A program made the position numbers and the translations under genes. From DASRAJ01 sp035638255 (lineage in GTDB: Bacteria > Bacteroidota > Bacteroidia > Chitinophagales > UBA10324): a stretch of DNA of 64,000 bases. Below are positions 27,190 through 35,954 of the stretch, one piece after another (positions within the stretch are counted from its first letter, which is position 1; the number at the start of each line of letters is the position of its first letter). Location of the stretch: positions 1-64,000 of the forward strand of contig DASRAJ010000021.1 in the NCBI GenBank assembly GCA_035638255.1. Direction: 5' to 3'. Below the pieces are notes generated by a model. It was given only the letters and a program-made list of their open reading frames with translations, made no database searches and was not told the origin of the DNA.

Positions 27190-29289
27190 ATGAAAAAAAA
27201 ATTATTCCTCATTGCTTCTTCCGTATTGCTCTCAGCAAATTGCTTTGCGCAGGCAGGTGAATGGACCTGGATGCATGGCAGCTCTTCCTATAATCCAAAT
27301 GCCACTTACGGCACGCAAGGAATTCCTGATTCACTGAATGAGCCTCCGGGAGTATACGGTCCGGATTGCTGGACCGATCATGAGGGAAACTTCTGGCTCT
27401 TCGGCGGTGTCACCAACACACAAGACCTTCAGAGTGATTTGTGGAAGTATGATGTGACTGCAAACAATTGGACATGGGTAAAAGGTCCGGGCATGGAAAA
27501 TCAAGCGGGCGTATATGGCACCAAGGGTATTCCTTCAGTTCTCAATAATCCCGGTGCACGTGCTTATGGTCCTGCAGCGTGGACAGATGCAAATGACAAT
27601 CTCTGGCTCTATGGCGGCAACGGTTATGGAAACACAAATTTCAATACTCAAATGCTCGCCGACATGTGGCGATATACTATTTCTACTAATGAATGGACAT
27701 GGATGTCGGGTAGCACTTCAGACAATGTTCACTATGGGTTGCAGCAGATTCCTGATACCGCCAACACACCCGGAATGCGCGAAGAATGCACAGCCAACTG
27801 GATTGATAACAACAACGGTCTTTGGTTATATGGTGGAGAGAACTACGGCGTCAGTGCTGTTTTTCGCAGCGACATGTGGCGTTATGATGTATCTCTTAAC
27901 GAATGGGAATGGATGAGCGGTGACACTGTTACATCCGTTCCCGCTTCTTTCGGAACACAAAATGTCTTCAACGTTACTAATACTCCCGGTGCAAGATTTA
28001 ACTACTCCGGCTGGCAAGATGCTTCAGGTCACTTCTGGCTCTTTGGCGGATATGAGTATAACGCAAACCTTTTTTCTGATCTCTGGGAATATGATTCTTC
28101 CATCTTCCAGTGGGCTTGGGTTAGTGGCAGCTCTGTATCAAATAATGGAGGAGCAGCGGGAAACCTATGTGATACATCCGCCGCATTTTATCCTAAGTCG
28201 CGCTGGGAAAATCGCGCGCGATGGACAGATGAATGTATCAACTTATGGCTATTTGGCGGATTTGGTGAAACGGGTATTCTGAATGATCTCTGGGTTTACA
28301 GCACGCTGTCCTATGATTGGTCATGGGTGAGCGGGTCTCTCCTGAACAACCAGAACAGCGTTTATGGTACTAAAGGTGTTTCAGATCCTTCCAATGTTCC
28401 GGGGGCAAGAATGGGCGCAGGAAGTTGGACCGATAACAATGGAAACCTCTGGCTCTTCGGTGGATCAAAAGATGGCTCTTATACGAAGGTTCGCAATGAT
28501 CTGTGGAGATATGTACCTGATCCATATTGTCCAGTGCTAAATGCTTGTGCAGTTGCACCTCATAGTGCTTTTCAATCTTCAGACTCGCTATTATGCGAAA
28601 AATTATGCACCAGCTTCTTTGATCAATCCATCCATAATCCCACTTCATGGGAATGGATTTTCCCCGGCGGAACTCCATCTACTTCTAATGATCAAAATCC
28701 GGCAAACATTTGCTACAACTTGCCAGGTACTTATGATGTAACACTCATCACCACTAATGCAAATGGAAATGACACACTCACGCTACCGAATTACATCACC
28801 GTCTATCCTACTCCACCATTTCCAACCATTACACAATTGGGCTACACGCTCACATCCAGTCCGGCAAATTTTTACCAATGGCAATTGAACAGTGCAGACA
28901 TCCCGGGAGCCACGAATCAATCTTACACCATTTTGCAAACAGGATATTATACCGTGGTTGTTGGTGATGAAAATGGCTGTGTGAATTCAACAACCACTTA
29001 TGTTTTGATTTCGGGAATTGATGAAATTGATGATGCCGGCATTTTTATTTATCCAAATCCTGCAACAAGTATCCTGATGATTGAATGGCAGAATGGTTTG
29101 GAAGGAGAAGAAGTTTCAATCCGGATTTATGATGCGCTTGGGCAGGAAGTTTTTTCCTCAGATCGAATTCCTGATGCTGATCGCAACATGAAAATTAACC
29201 TGACTGATTTAGCTCAAGGCATTTATTTTCTCTCGATGAAAATCAATGATGAAATTGTCAGGAGAAAGATTGTGATCACTGTTAATTAA
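27190..29289 (+). CDS. Six-unit Kelch-type propeller T9SS cargo protein with divergent tail
   Basis: ATG at this position gives MKKKLFLIASS...CFAQ (21 residues); a GTG one codon upstream is less likely. Six Kelch units ~22-440 with several less usual blades (LWLYGGENYG, NEWEWM). PKD-like at ~455-545 has CEKLC. The sorting domain (~618-699) is of another subtype: YPNPATS, RIYDALGQEVFSSD, DLAQGIYFLSMKIND, RRKIVITVN. It has no palindromic element, which fits a tail that has escaped the exchange among the other genes. The next gene follows after 22 bases. Confidence 0.92.
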   Translation: MKKKLFLIASSVLLSANCFAQAGEWTWMHGSSSYNPNATYGTQGIPDSLNEPPGVYGPDCWTDHEGNFWLFGGVTNTQDLQSDLWKYDVTANNWTWVKGPGMENQAGVYGTKGIPSVLNNPGARAYGPAAWTDANDNLWLYGGNGYGNTNFNTQMLADMWRYTISTNEWTWMSGSTSDNVHYGLQQIPDTANTPGMREECTANWIDNNNGLWLYGGENYGVSAVFRSDMWRYDVSLNEWEWMSGDTVTSVPASFGTQNVFNVTNTPGARFNYSGWQDASGHFWLFGGYEYNANLFSDLWEYDSSIFQWAWVSGSSVSNNGGAAGNLCDTSAAFYPKSRWENRARWTDECINLWLFGGFGETGILNDLWVYSTLSYDWSWVSGSLLNNQNSVYGTKGVSDPSNVPGARMGAGSWTDNNGNLWLFGGSKDGSYTKVRNDLWRYVPDPYCPVLNACAVAPHSAFQSSDSLLCEKLCTSFFDQSIHNPTSWEWIFPGGTPSTSNDQNPANICYNLPGTYDVTLITTNANGNDTLTLPNYITVYPTPPFPTITQLGYTLTSSPANFYQWQLNSADIPGATNQSYTILQTGYYTVVVGDENGCVNSTTTYVLISGIDEIDDAGIFIYPNPATSILMIEWQNGLEGEEVSIRIYDALGQEVFSSDRIPDADRNMKINLTDLAQGIYFLSMKINDEIVRRKIVITVN

Positions 29290-29311
29290 CTTCACTCTTA
29301 AATACTGTGCG

Positions 29312-31429
29312 ATGAAAAAAATTTACTTCTTGTCCGCGATGTTCGCCTTTCATTTTTCATTTTCACAAAATCCTTTAGTGACACAATGGGATTACCGTTA
29401 TGGGGGAACGGAACATGATTTTCTTTCCGGCATTCTGCAAACATCCGACGGCGGCTTGATGTTAGGCGGCTATTCTTTATCGCCGGTTAGCGGAGACAAA
29501 ACACAACCTCTCTGGGGACCTTATCAGCTTGATTACTGGATTGTGAAACTTGACTCCTTCGGCATTAAACAATGGGACCGGGATTTCCAGGCAAGCAATG
29601 ATGACTATCTTACTGCAATGCAGCAAACAAAAGATGGAGGATATATAGTGGGAGGATATAGTCTATCCGGATACAGTTTTGGCGATAAGACACAAAACTC
29701 ATTTGGTTATAATGACTACTGGATTGTGAAAATTGATGCCCTTGGAAATAAGCAATGGGATAAAGCTTTTGGAGGCACCTTGGGTGACTATCTTACTTCT
29801 ATAGATCAAACGAGCGATGGAGGATATATTCTCGGCGGATATTCATGGTCAGATAGCAGTGGTAATAAATCCCAGGCTCACTGGGGAGAGTATGACTATT
29901 GGATCGTAAAAACAGATTCGCTTGGCAACAAGCAATGGGATAAAGATTTTGGAGGAACAAAGTCTGACTGGCTTTATTCAGTGAAGCAAACCAAGGATGG
30001 AGGATATATTCTGGGAGGACATTCTAATTCTCAAGCCAATGGAAACAAGACGCATCACCTTAAAGGTTCCGAAGATTATTGGATCGTTAAGACGGATGCT
30101 AACGGTGTCAAGCAATGGGATAAGGACTATGGAGGCAATGCCGGCAATTATCTGAATTCATTGCAGGAGACAACTGATGGAGGATTTATTCTAGGTGGAT
30201 CGTCATCTTCAGGCATAAGCGGAGATAAGACACAAGCTTCAAAGGGAGGAGGAGATTACTGGATTGTAAAAACCGATTCGGCCGGCAATATACTTTGGGA
30301 TAAAGATTTCGGCGGAACAGGTGGTGATGGACCGATCGGAAGCATCTGCCAAACCTCCGACAAAGGATATTTGATCGCCGGATTATCCGGTTCACCCATT
30401 AGCGGAGATAAGACTGAAGATAACCTTAGCCCCGGGCAAACCTGGGTAGTAAAAACTGATTCACTCGGGAACAAACAGTGGGATAAAACTCTTCGCACTA
30501 ATTACATTCCTTACTATGGTCTGGATGAACAAACAGGATTTGCCATTCAAACAAAAGATGGATGCTATGCGATGGCCAATTGCACTACAGCAGGAATCGG
30601 AGGAGACAAAACGCAACCAAGCTGGGAAAACTATGATCATGGAACTTATGATTACTGGATCATCAAATTCTGCGACACCACTTTTTCTTGTCCTCTGCCA
30701 ACGGCATCAATAGCCGCTGATGGTCCAACAACTATTTGCAAGCCGGATAGCGTATTGCTCACCCTCACTTCCAGTTACAGTACCAATTTTCAATGGAAGA
30801 AAGGAGGCAACGAAATCGCTGGTGCAACCAATGCTACTTATTCTGCAACCAAAACCGGAACTTACAAATGCCTTGTCACCAATGGTTGTGGCAGCAAAAC
30901 ATCCAACAAAATTTCAGTAACGGCAAATCCACAACCAGCAGCAACCATTACTGCGCCTAATGGGCTCGACCTTTGTCCAACCGGATCAGTGCTGTTGCAG
31001 GCAAACAGCGGAGCCGGATACAGTTACCAATGGAAGAAAGGAGCCAACAATATTTCTGGTGCAACAAATCAATCTTACACTGCAACAACAAAAGGAACGT
31101 ACAAAGTTGTTGTCACGAATACATTCAACTGCAGCAAGACTTCATCAGGTGCTAAAGTGATAAAGACTTGCAGAGAAGAACAACTTTTAGCAGATAACAT
31201 TGAGTTAAGCGTTTACCCAAACCCTGCATCAGACAGAATTCAAGTTGAATCAAATTTCCTGATGCAAAAAATTGAACTCCATGATTTAGCAGGACGCCTG
31301 CTATTCTCTAATGAAAATGTAAACTCAAACTCTGCATCACTCAACCTGGAAAAGCTTCCAAAAGCTATGTACGTAATTACATGCTTTACCACGAGTGGAG
31401 CTGTCAGGAAGAGTTTTGTGAAAGATTAA
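29312..31429 (+). CDS. Seven-unit FGGT propeller with two atypical Ig-like domains, T9SS cargo
   Basis: Signal peptide 1-19 (ends FSFSQ). Seven units ~20-455 including NKQWDKDFGGTKSDW and DGGYILGG; unit 7 ends IIKFCDTT as in the family. Beyond that, the usual PKD/Ig cassette is missing. Instead there are two Ig-like domains (~463-625) with FQWKKGGNEIAGATN, GTYKCLVTNGC and YQWKKGANNISGATNQ, then a sorting domain (~630-705) with YPNPASDRIQVES, HDLAGRLLFSN and VRKSFVKD. It is the only full-length propeller gene of the main array with a foreign C-terminal half, so it is a chimera or the donor of an older architecture. Confidence 0.92.
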   Translation: MKKIYFLSAMFAFHFSFSQNPLVTQWDYRYGGTEHDFLSGILQTSDGGLMLGGYSLSPVSGDKTQPLWGPYQLDYWIVKLDSFGIKQWDRDFQASNDDYLTAMQQTKDGGYIVGGYSLSGYSFGDKTQNSFGYNDYWIVKIDALGNKQWDKAFGGTLGDYLTSIDQTSDGGYILGGYSWSDSSGNKSQAHWGEYDYWIVKTDSLGNKQWDKDFGGTKSDWLYSVKQTKDGGYILGGHSNSQANGNKTHHLKGSEDYWIVKTDANGVKQWDKDYGGNAGNYLNSLQETTDGGFILGGSSSSGISGDKTQASKGGGDYWIVKTDSAGNILWDKDFGGTGGDGPIGSICQTSDKGYLIAGLSGSPISGDKTEDNLSPGQTWVVKTDSLGNKQWDKTLRTNYIPYYGLDEQTGFAIQTKDGCYAMANCTTAGIGGDKTQPSWENYDHGTYDYWIIKFCDTTFSCPLPTASIAADGPTTICKPDSVLLTLTSSYSTNFQWKKGGNEIAGATNATYSATKTGTYKCLVTNGCGSKTSNKISVTANPQPAATITAPNGLDLCPTGSVLLQANSGAGYSYQWKKGANNISGATNQSYTATTKGTYKVVVTNTFNCSKTSSGAKVIKTCREEQLLADNIELSVYPNPASDRIQVESNFLMQKIELHDLAGRLLFSNENVNSNSASLNLEKLPKAMYVITCFTTSGAVRKSFVKD

Positions 31430-31436
31430 TTGACGG

Positions 31437-31532
31437 TTGTATGTCCTGCACTTTTTCGCCACTCTTGCTCATGCCCAATCTGGTGAATGGACCCGGAATT
31501 TGTCAGAAAGGAAAATTGCGATCGTAAACTAA
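31437..31532 (+). pseudogene. Deletion scar: array signal peptide joined to the last strand of a sorting domain
   Basis: From a TTG the frame reads L-Y-V-L-H-F-F-A-T-L-A-H-A-Q-S-G-E-W-T, the end of a Kelch-gene leader plus the first propeller residues. It then reads straight into RNLSERKIAIVN and TAA. The DNA GAATTTGTCAGAAAGGAAAATT is the conserved NEFVRKK tail with one extra base. Around 2 kb of gene body is missing between the two parts, and a short open frame survives. Confidence 0.75.
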
Positions 31533-31565
31533 ACCGAAACAGAAATATGTAACTTCACTCTGCAA

Positions 31566-31585
31566 TCCCGCACCGTACTGCGCGA
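31566..31585. repeat. Intergenic palindrome (hairpin 2 of the module), imperfect
   Basis: TCCCGCACCGTACTGCGCGA, with two extra bases in the left arm. Preceded by ATATGTAACTTCACTCTG. Confidence 0.5.
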
Positions 31586-31615
31586 CTTCTTCCTTCAATT
31601 GAAATATTTCTTACG

Positions 31616-33715
31616 ATGAAAAAAATATTACTTCCGCTTCTTTTTATTTCTCTCTTCTCTTTCTTCCCAAAAAAATCCTTCTCACAAAACCAATTGGTGA
31701 AGCAATGGGATTATCGCTACGGAGGAACCCTGGGAGAATTTCTCTATTGCTTTCAACAAACTGCTGATGGCGGATATATTCTCGGAGGATTTTCTCAATC
31801 CGACAGCAGTGGGGATAAAACACAGAACCAGTTTGGCTGCGCAGATTTCTGGGTTGTAAAGATTGACGCACTTGGCATCAAGCAATGGGACCGAGATTTC
31901 GGTGGAATTGGTGGCGACCAAATTTATTCTCTCCAGCAGACCACAGATGGAGGATATATTCTCGGAGGAGTTTCTGATTCTGGAATCAGTGGAAACAAAA
32001 CTCAGGATGAATATGGCTTCGGAGATTATTGGATTGTGAAGCTTGACGCACTCGGCGATAAACTCTGGGATAAAGATTTCGGAGGAACAAATCTTGACTG
32101 GCTTACCTCCCTGCAACAAACAAAAGATGGCGGATATATTCTCGGGGGATATTCTTTTTCAGGAATCGGCGGTGATAAAACCCAGAACACTTATGGAGGA
32201 GAAGATTACTGGATTGTAAAAACTGATTCGCTCGGCAACAAATTATGGGATAAAGATTTCGGAGGAACGGGCTATGATGATTTTTATACATTGCAGCAAA
32301 CTGCTGACGGCGGATATATTCTCGGCGGACAGTCTTATTCCGGAATCAGCGGAGTTAAATCACAAGCCAACTGGGGTAATGATGATTATTGGATTGTAAA
32401 AACTGATTCACTTGGCAATCAGCTATGGGATAAAGATTTTGGCGGAACTAACTACGATAACTTTTTTTCATTAGATCAAACTGCTGATGGGGGATTTATT
32501 CTGGGTGGATATTCTTATTCCGAAATCAGCGGAGATAAAACTCAGCCAACCTGGGGATCAAATAATGATGATGACTACTGGATTGTAAAAACGGATTCAC
32601 TTGGCAACAAGCTATGGGATAAAGACTTTGGCGGAACAAGCTATGAAGCTTTCAAAGGAAGTATCTCCCAAACTTCTGACAAGGGTTATTTGCTGGCAGG
32701 CACTTCTCAGTCGCCGGCAGGTGCCGACAAATCAGAGAATGATTTAGGAGGTGAACAAGCATGGATTATAAGAACAGATTCGCTCGGCAACAAGCTTTGG
32801 GATAAAACCATTTTTACCGACGCACAGGATTTCACAGGCCTCGCAATACAAACAAGCGATGGATGCTACGCAATAGCAAATTATACTTATGCGGGAACAG
32901 GAGGATATAAAACACAGGCATCCTGGGGCAACTATGATTATTGGATTGCCAAGTTCTGCGACACCACAGGAAATTATTTATTGCCTCAACCCTCTTTCTC
33001 ATCACTTGACACAACTATCTGCGAGAAATTCTGCATCGGCTTCACTGATCAATCCAACAACAATCCAACCTCATGGCAATGGTATTTCCCCGGCGGTGAC
33101 CCTTCATCTTCCACCGATCAAAATCCAAACAACATCTGCTATAATGTTCCAGGCACTTATGATGTAACACTCATCACTTCGAATGCGAACGGGAGCAATA
33201 CACTCACCTTATCAAATTATATTACCGTCTACCCTACTCCACCATTCCCTACCATCACACAAGTGGGCTACACGCTCACATCGAGTGCAGCAACATCTTA
33301 TCAATGGCAATTGAACTCTGTTGATATTCCCGGAGCAACAAATCAATCGTACACCGTTTTGCAATCAGGTTATTACACGGTGATTGTTGGTGATGAAAAT
33401 GGTTGTGTGAATTCGGCATCGCAGGATGTTTTGATTTCGGGAGTTGATGAAATTAATGATGGAAATATTTTCGTTTCACCCAATCCTTCGAATGGAAATT
33501 TCATTGTTGAATTGCTCAATGGTTCAATGGAGCGAGAAGTTTCAATTGATGTGGTGAATACACTCGGTCAAAAAGTTTTTTCTTCCAACGAAAAAATTTC
33601 CTCCACGCATTGGACGAAGCAAATTGATTTGAGCAATGTTGCTCGTGGTGTTTATTTTATCGGGATAAAGACAGAGAATGAATTTGTGAGGAAGAAAATT
33701 GTGATTGCAGAGTAA
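31616..33715 (+). CDS. Seven-unit FGGT propeller/PKD/Ig-like T9SS cargo protein
   Basis: Signal peptide 1-24 (ends KSFSQ). Seven units ~25-450: KQWDRDFGGIGGD, TADGGYILGG, DYWIVKTDSLGNKLWDKDFGGT; unit 6 SYEAFKGSISQTSDKGYLLAG; unit 7 ends IAKFCDTT. PKD-like ~460-545 (ICEKFCIGFTDQSNNN), Ig-like with VDIPGATNQSYTVLQS, sorting domain ~618-699 using SPNPSNGNFIVE and NEKISSTHWTKQIDLSNVARG. This tail and its downstream leader are nearly identical to those of the next gene, although the propellers belong to different classes. No palindrome lies in the tail. Confidence 0.92.
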   Translation: MKKILLPLLFISLFSFFPKKSFSQNQLVKQWDYRYGGTLGEFLYCFQQTADGGYILGGFSQSDSSGDKTQNQFGCADFWVVKIDALGIKQWDRDFGGIGGDQIYSLQQTTDGGYILGGVSDSGISGNKTQDEYGFGDYWIVKLDALGDKLWDKDFGGTNLDWLTSLQQTKDGGYILGGYSFSGIGGDKTQNTYGGEDYWIVKTDSLGNKLWDKDFGGTGYDDFYTLQQTADGGYILGGQSYSGISGVKSQANWGNDDYWIVKTDSLGNQLWDKDFGGTNYDNFFSLDQTADGGFILGGYSYSEISGDKTQPTWGSNNDDDYWIVKTDSLGNKLWDKDFGGTSYEAFKGSISQTSDKGYLLAGTSQSPAGADKSENDLGGEQAWIIRTDSLGNKLWDKTIFTDAQDFTGLAIQTSDGCYAIANYTYAGTGGYKTQASWGNYDYWIAKFCDTTGNYLLPQPSFSSLDTTICEKFCIGFTDQSNNNPTSWQWYFPGGDPSSSTDQNPNNICYNVPGTYDVTLITSNANGSNTLTLSNYITVYPTPPFPTITQVGYTLTSSAATSYQWQLNSVDIPGATNQSYTVLQSGYYTVIVGDENGCVNSASQDVLISGVDEINDGNIFVSPNPSNGNFIVELLNGSMEREVSIDVVNTLGQKVFSSNEKISSTHWTKQIDLSNVARGVYFIGIKTENEFVRKKIVIAE

Positions 33716-33748
33716 TCCCGAATGAAAGAGTGTAACTTCACTTTGTAA

Positions 33749-33766
33749 TCCCGCAGTACTGCGGGA
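33749..33766. repeat. Intergenic double-hairpin module, perfect palindrome
   Basis: TCCCGCAGTACTGCGGGA, an 18-base perfect palindrome, after AGAGTGTAACTTCACTTTG. It is the reference copy for hairpin 2. Confidence 0.7.
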
Positions 33767-33794
33767 CTTCTTCTCACTGTAAATATTTTTTGTG

Positions 33795-35879
33795 GTGAAA
33801 AAAGTTTGGGTGTTTATTTTTTTCTGCTGTGCACTGAAGTGTGATGAGTGTGTAGCACAAGCGGGTGAGTGGACTTGGATGAAGGGGGATAGTGTCTTCA
33901 ATGGCACGCCCCTTTATGGTACTCAGGGCATTGCCGACGCTAACAATACTCCTGGTGCGTTGTATGAACCAATACAATGGACGGATAGACAAGGAAACTT
34001 CTGGCTCTTCGGTGGGTTATTAAATTTTCAAGATGAGATTAACACACTTTGGAAATTTGATCCAACAATAAATGAATGGACTTGGATAAAGGGTTCTTCT
34101 TCAACCGGTGCAGCAGGAGTATATGGAACGCAGGGTGTGCCAGACGTAAACAATACGCCGGGTGGCAGAGCATGGGGGGCATGGGCGTGGATTGATAGTT
34201 CTGGAAACCTCTGGCTATATGGCGGATTTGGTTATGACGCTGGCGGCACTCATAATTGGCTTAGCGACCTGTGGATGTACGACATCATGAGCAATGAATG
34301 GACCTGGATGAATGGACCAAACATTGGAACATCTAGTGCGGTTTATGGAACAAAAGGAATACCTTCTGCAACTACATCTCCTGGCGGACGAAATGAAGGC
34401 GATGCTGCACGGGTTGATGATGAAGACCGCCTATGGTTATTTGGTGGATTAGGATGGAATTCACAGTATGGATTTGAAAATGATATGTGGATGTGGGATC
34501 CAAACATTCATGAGTGGACATGGATGCAAGGCACGAACATACTAAACGATATTGGGGTGTTTGGTACAAAAGGAGTTGCAGATTCAGCGAATGTCCCAGT
34601 GGGTAGAGGGTGCTACTGTAATTGGAAAGACTCTGACGGAAACTTTTATTTTTTCGGTGGTTGGAACAATTCTTTCTGGAATGACCTATGGAAATACGAT
34701 TGGCAGACGAATGTGTTTACATGGGTATCAGGGTCATCATTGCCTGGAGGAAGTGGAACTTATGGCACTCAAGGAATTCCCGACACAAATAATATTCCCG
34801 CAGCACGTTTTGAAAACCGTTCTTTCTGGCAAGACGACTGCGGAAACTTTTGGCTCTGGGGCGGAAAGTGGAGTTACTGGGTAATGTCGAATGATCTCTG
34901 GCGGTACAAACCTTCAACACGAGAATGGATGTGGGTGAGCGGAGAAAACGTCGGAAATTATACCGGATCTTATGGCGTGAAAGAAGTTTCTTCACCTTCC
35001 AATGAACCACCGGCAAAATGGGGAGGTGTAAGTTGGATTGACAACAGTGGAAATCCTTGGATGTTTGGGGGAGCAATTCTCCAAAGCGCTTTTAATGACT
35101 TATGGCGTTATGTTCCTGATTCATTATTCTGTATTCAACAACAGGCATCACCTGTTAATTTCGGAGCAATCGATACCACTATCTGCGAAAAGCTTTGTAT
35201 CGACTTTTATGATTCCTCGCAGAATAACCCAACATCTTGGTACTGGCAATTCCCCGGGGGTAATCCTTCTTCATCAACAGATCAAAATCCAACCAACATC
35301 TGTTACAACTTACCCGGTGTTTATGATGTAACACTAATCACTACGAATGCAAATGGAACTGACACACTCACATTGCAGAATTACATCACTGTCTACTCTA
35401 CTCCGCCATTTCCAACCATTACACAAGTTGGATATATACTCACATCGAGTCCGGCGAGTTCTTATCAATGGCAATTGAATGCTGTTGATATTTCAGGAGC
35501 AACGAATCAATCATATACCATCATGCAAACAGGATATTACACGGTGATTGTTGGTGATGAAAATGGTTGTGTGAATTCGACGACTACTTATTTTTTGATT
35601 TCGGGAGTTGATGATGTGAGTAGTGGAAACATTTCCATTTCACCCAATCCTTCGAATGGAAATTTCATTATTGAAATGTTGCAAACAGAAAATTCAGGTG
35701 AACTTTCAATTGATGTGGTGAATACGCTCGGGCAAAAAGTTTTTTCTTCCAACGAAAAAATTTCCTCCGCGCATTGGACGAAGCAAATTGATTTGAGCAA
35801 TGTTGCTCGTGGTATTTATTTCGTCGGGATTAAAACAGAGAATGAATTTGTGAGGAAGAAAATTTTGATTGCAGAGTAA
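33795..35879 (+). CDS. Six-unit Kelch-type propeller T9SS cargo protein (GTG start)
   Basis: The start is GTG (GTGAAAAAAGTTTGG); a second GTG lies one codon upstream and no ATG precedes the Cys-rich leader (MKKVWVFIFFCCALKCDECVAQ type, 22 residues). Kelch units ~23-440: GVYGTQGVPDVNNTPGGR, LWLYGGFGYD, NEWTWM; unit 5 has ARFENRSFWQDDCGNFW. PKD-like ~455-540 with CEKLC. Ig-like with VDISGATNQ. Sorting domain ~613-694. A decline in match to Kelch in the middle (FENDMWMWDPN, FYFFGG) is natural variation, not damage. Confidence 0.9.
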   Translation: MKKVWVFIFFCCALKCDECVAQAGEWTWMKGDSVFNGTPLYGTQGIADANNTPGALYEPIQWTDRQGNFWLFGGLLNFQDEINTLWKFDPTINEWTWIKGSSSTGAAGVYGTQGVPDVNNTPGGRAWGAWAWIDSSGNLWLYGGFGYDAGGTHNWLSDLWMYDIMSNEWTWMNGPNIGTSSAVYGTKGIPSATTSPGGRNEGDAARVDDEDRLWLFGGLGWNSQYGFENDMWMWDPNIHEWTWMQGTNILNDIGVFGTKGVADSANVPVGRGCYCNWKDSDGNFYFFGGWNNSFWNDLWKYDWQTNVFTWVSGSSLPGGSGTYGTQGIPDTNNIPAARFENRSFWQDDCGNFWLWGGKWSYWVMSNDLWRYKPSTREWMWVSGENVGNYTGSYGVKEVSSPSNEPPAKWGGVSWIDNSGNPWMFGGAILQSAFNDLWRYVPDSLFCIQQQASPVNFGAIDTTICEKLCIDFYDSSQNNPTSWYWQFPGGNPSSSTDQNPTNICYNLPGVYDVTLITTNANGTDTLTLQNYITVYSTPPFPTITQVGYILTSSPASSYQWQLNAVDISGATNQSYTIMQTGYYTVIVGDENGCVNSTTTYFLISGVDDVSSGNISISPNPSNGNFIIEMLQTENSGELSIDVVNTLGQKVFSSNEKISSAHWTKQIDLSNVARGIYFVGIKTENEFVRKKILIAE

Positions 35880-35912
35880 TCCCGAATGAAAGAATGTAAC
35901 TTCACTTTGTAA

Positions 35913-35927
35913 TCCCGCAGTGCGGGA
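35913..35927. repeat. Intergenic palindrome, contracted form
   Basis: TCCCGCAGTGCGGGA. The surrounding leader is almost the same as at 33749, but three bases (from the TAC centre) are gone. The arms still pair. Confidence 0.65.
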
Positions 35928-35954
35928 CATCTTCTCACTGTAAATATTTTTTGT

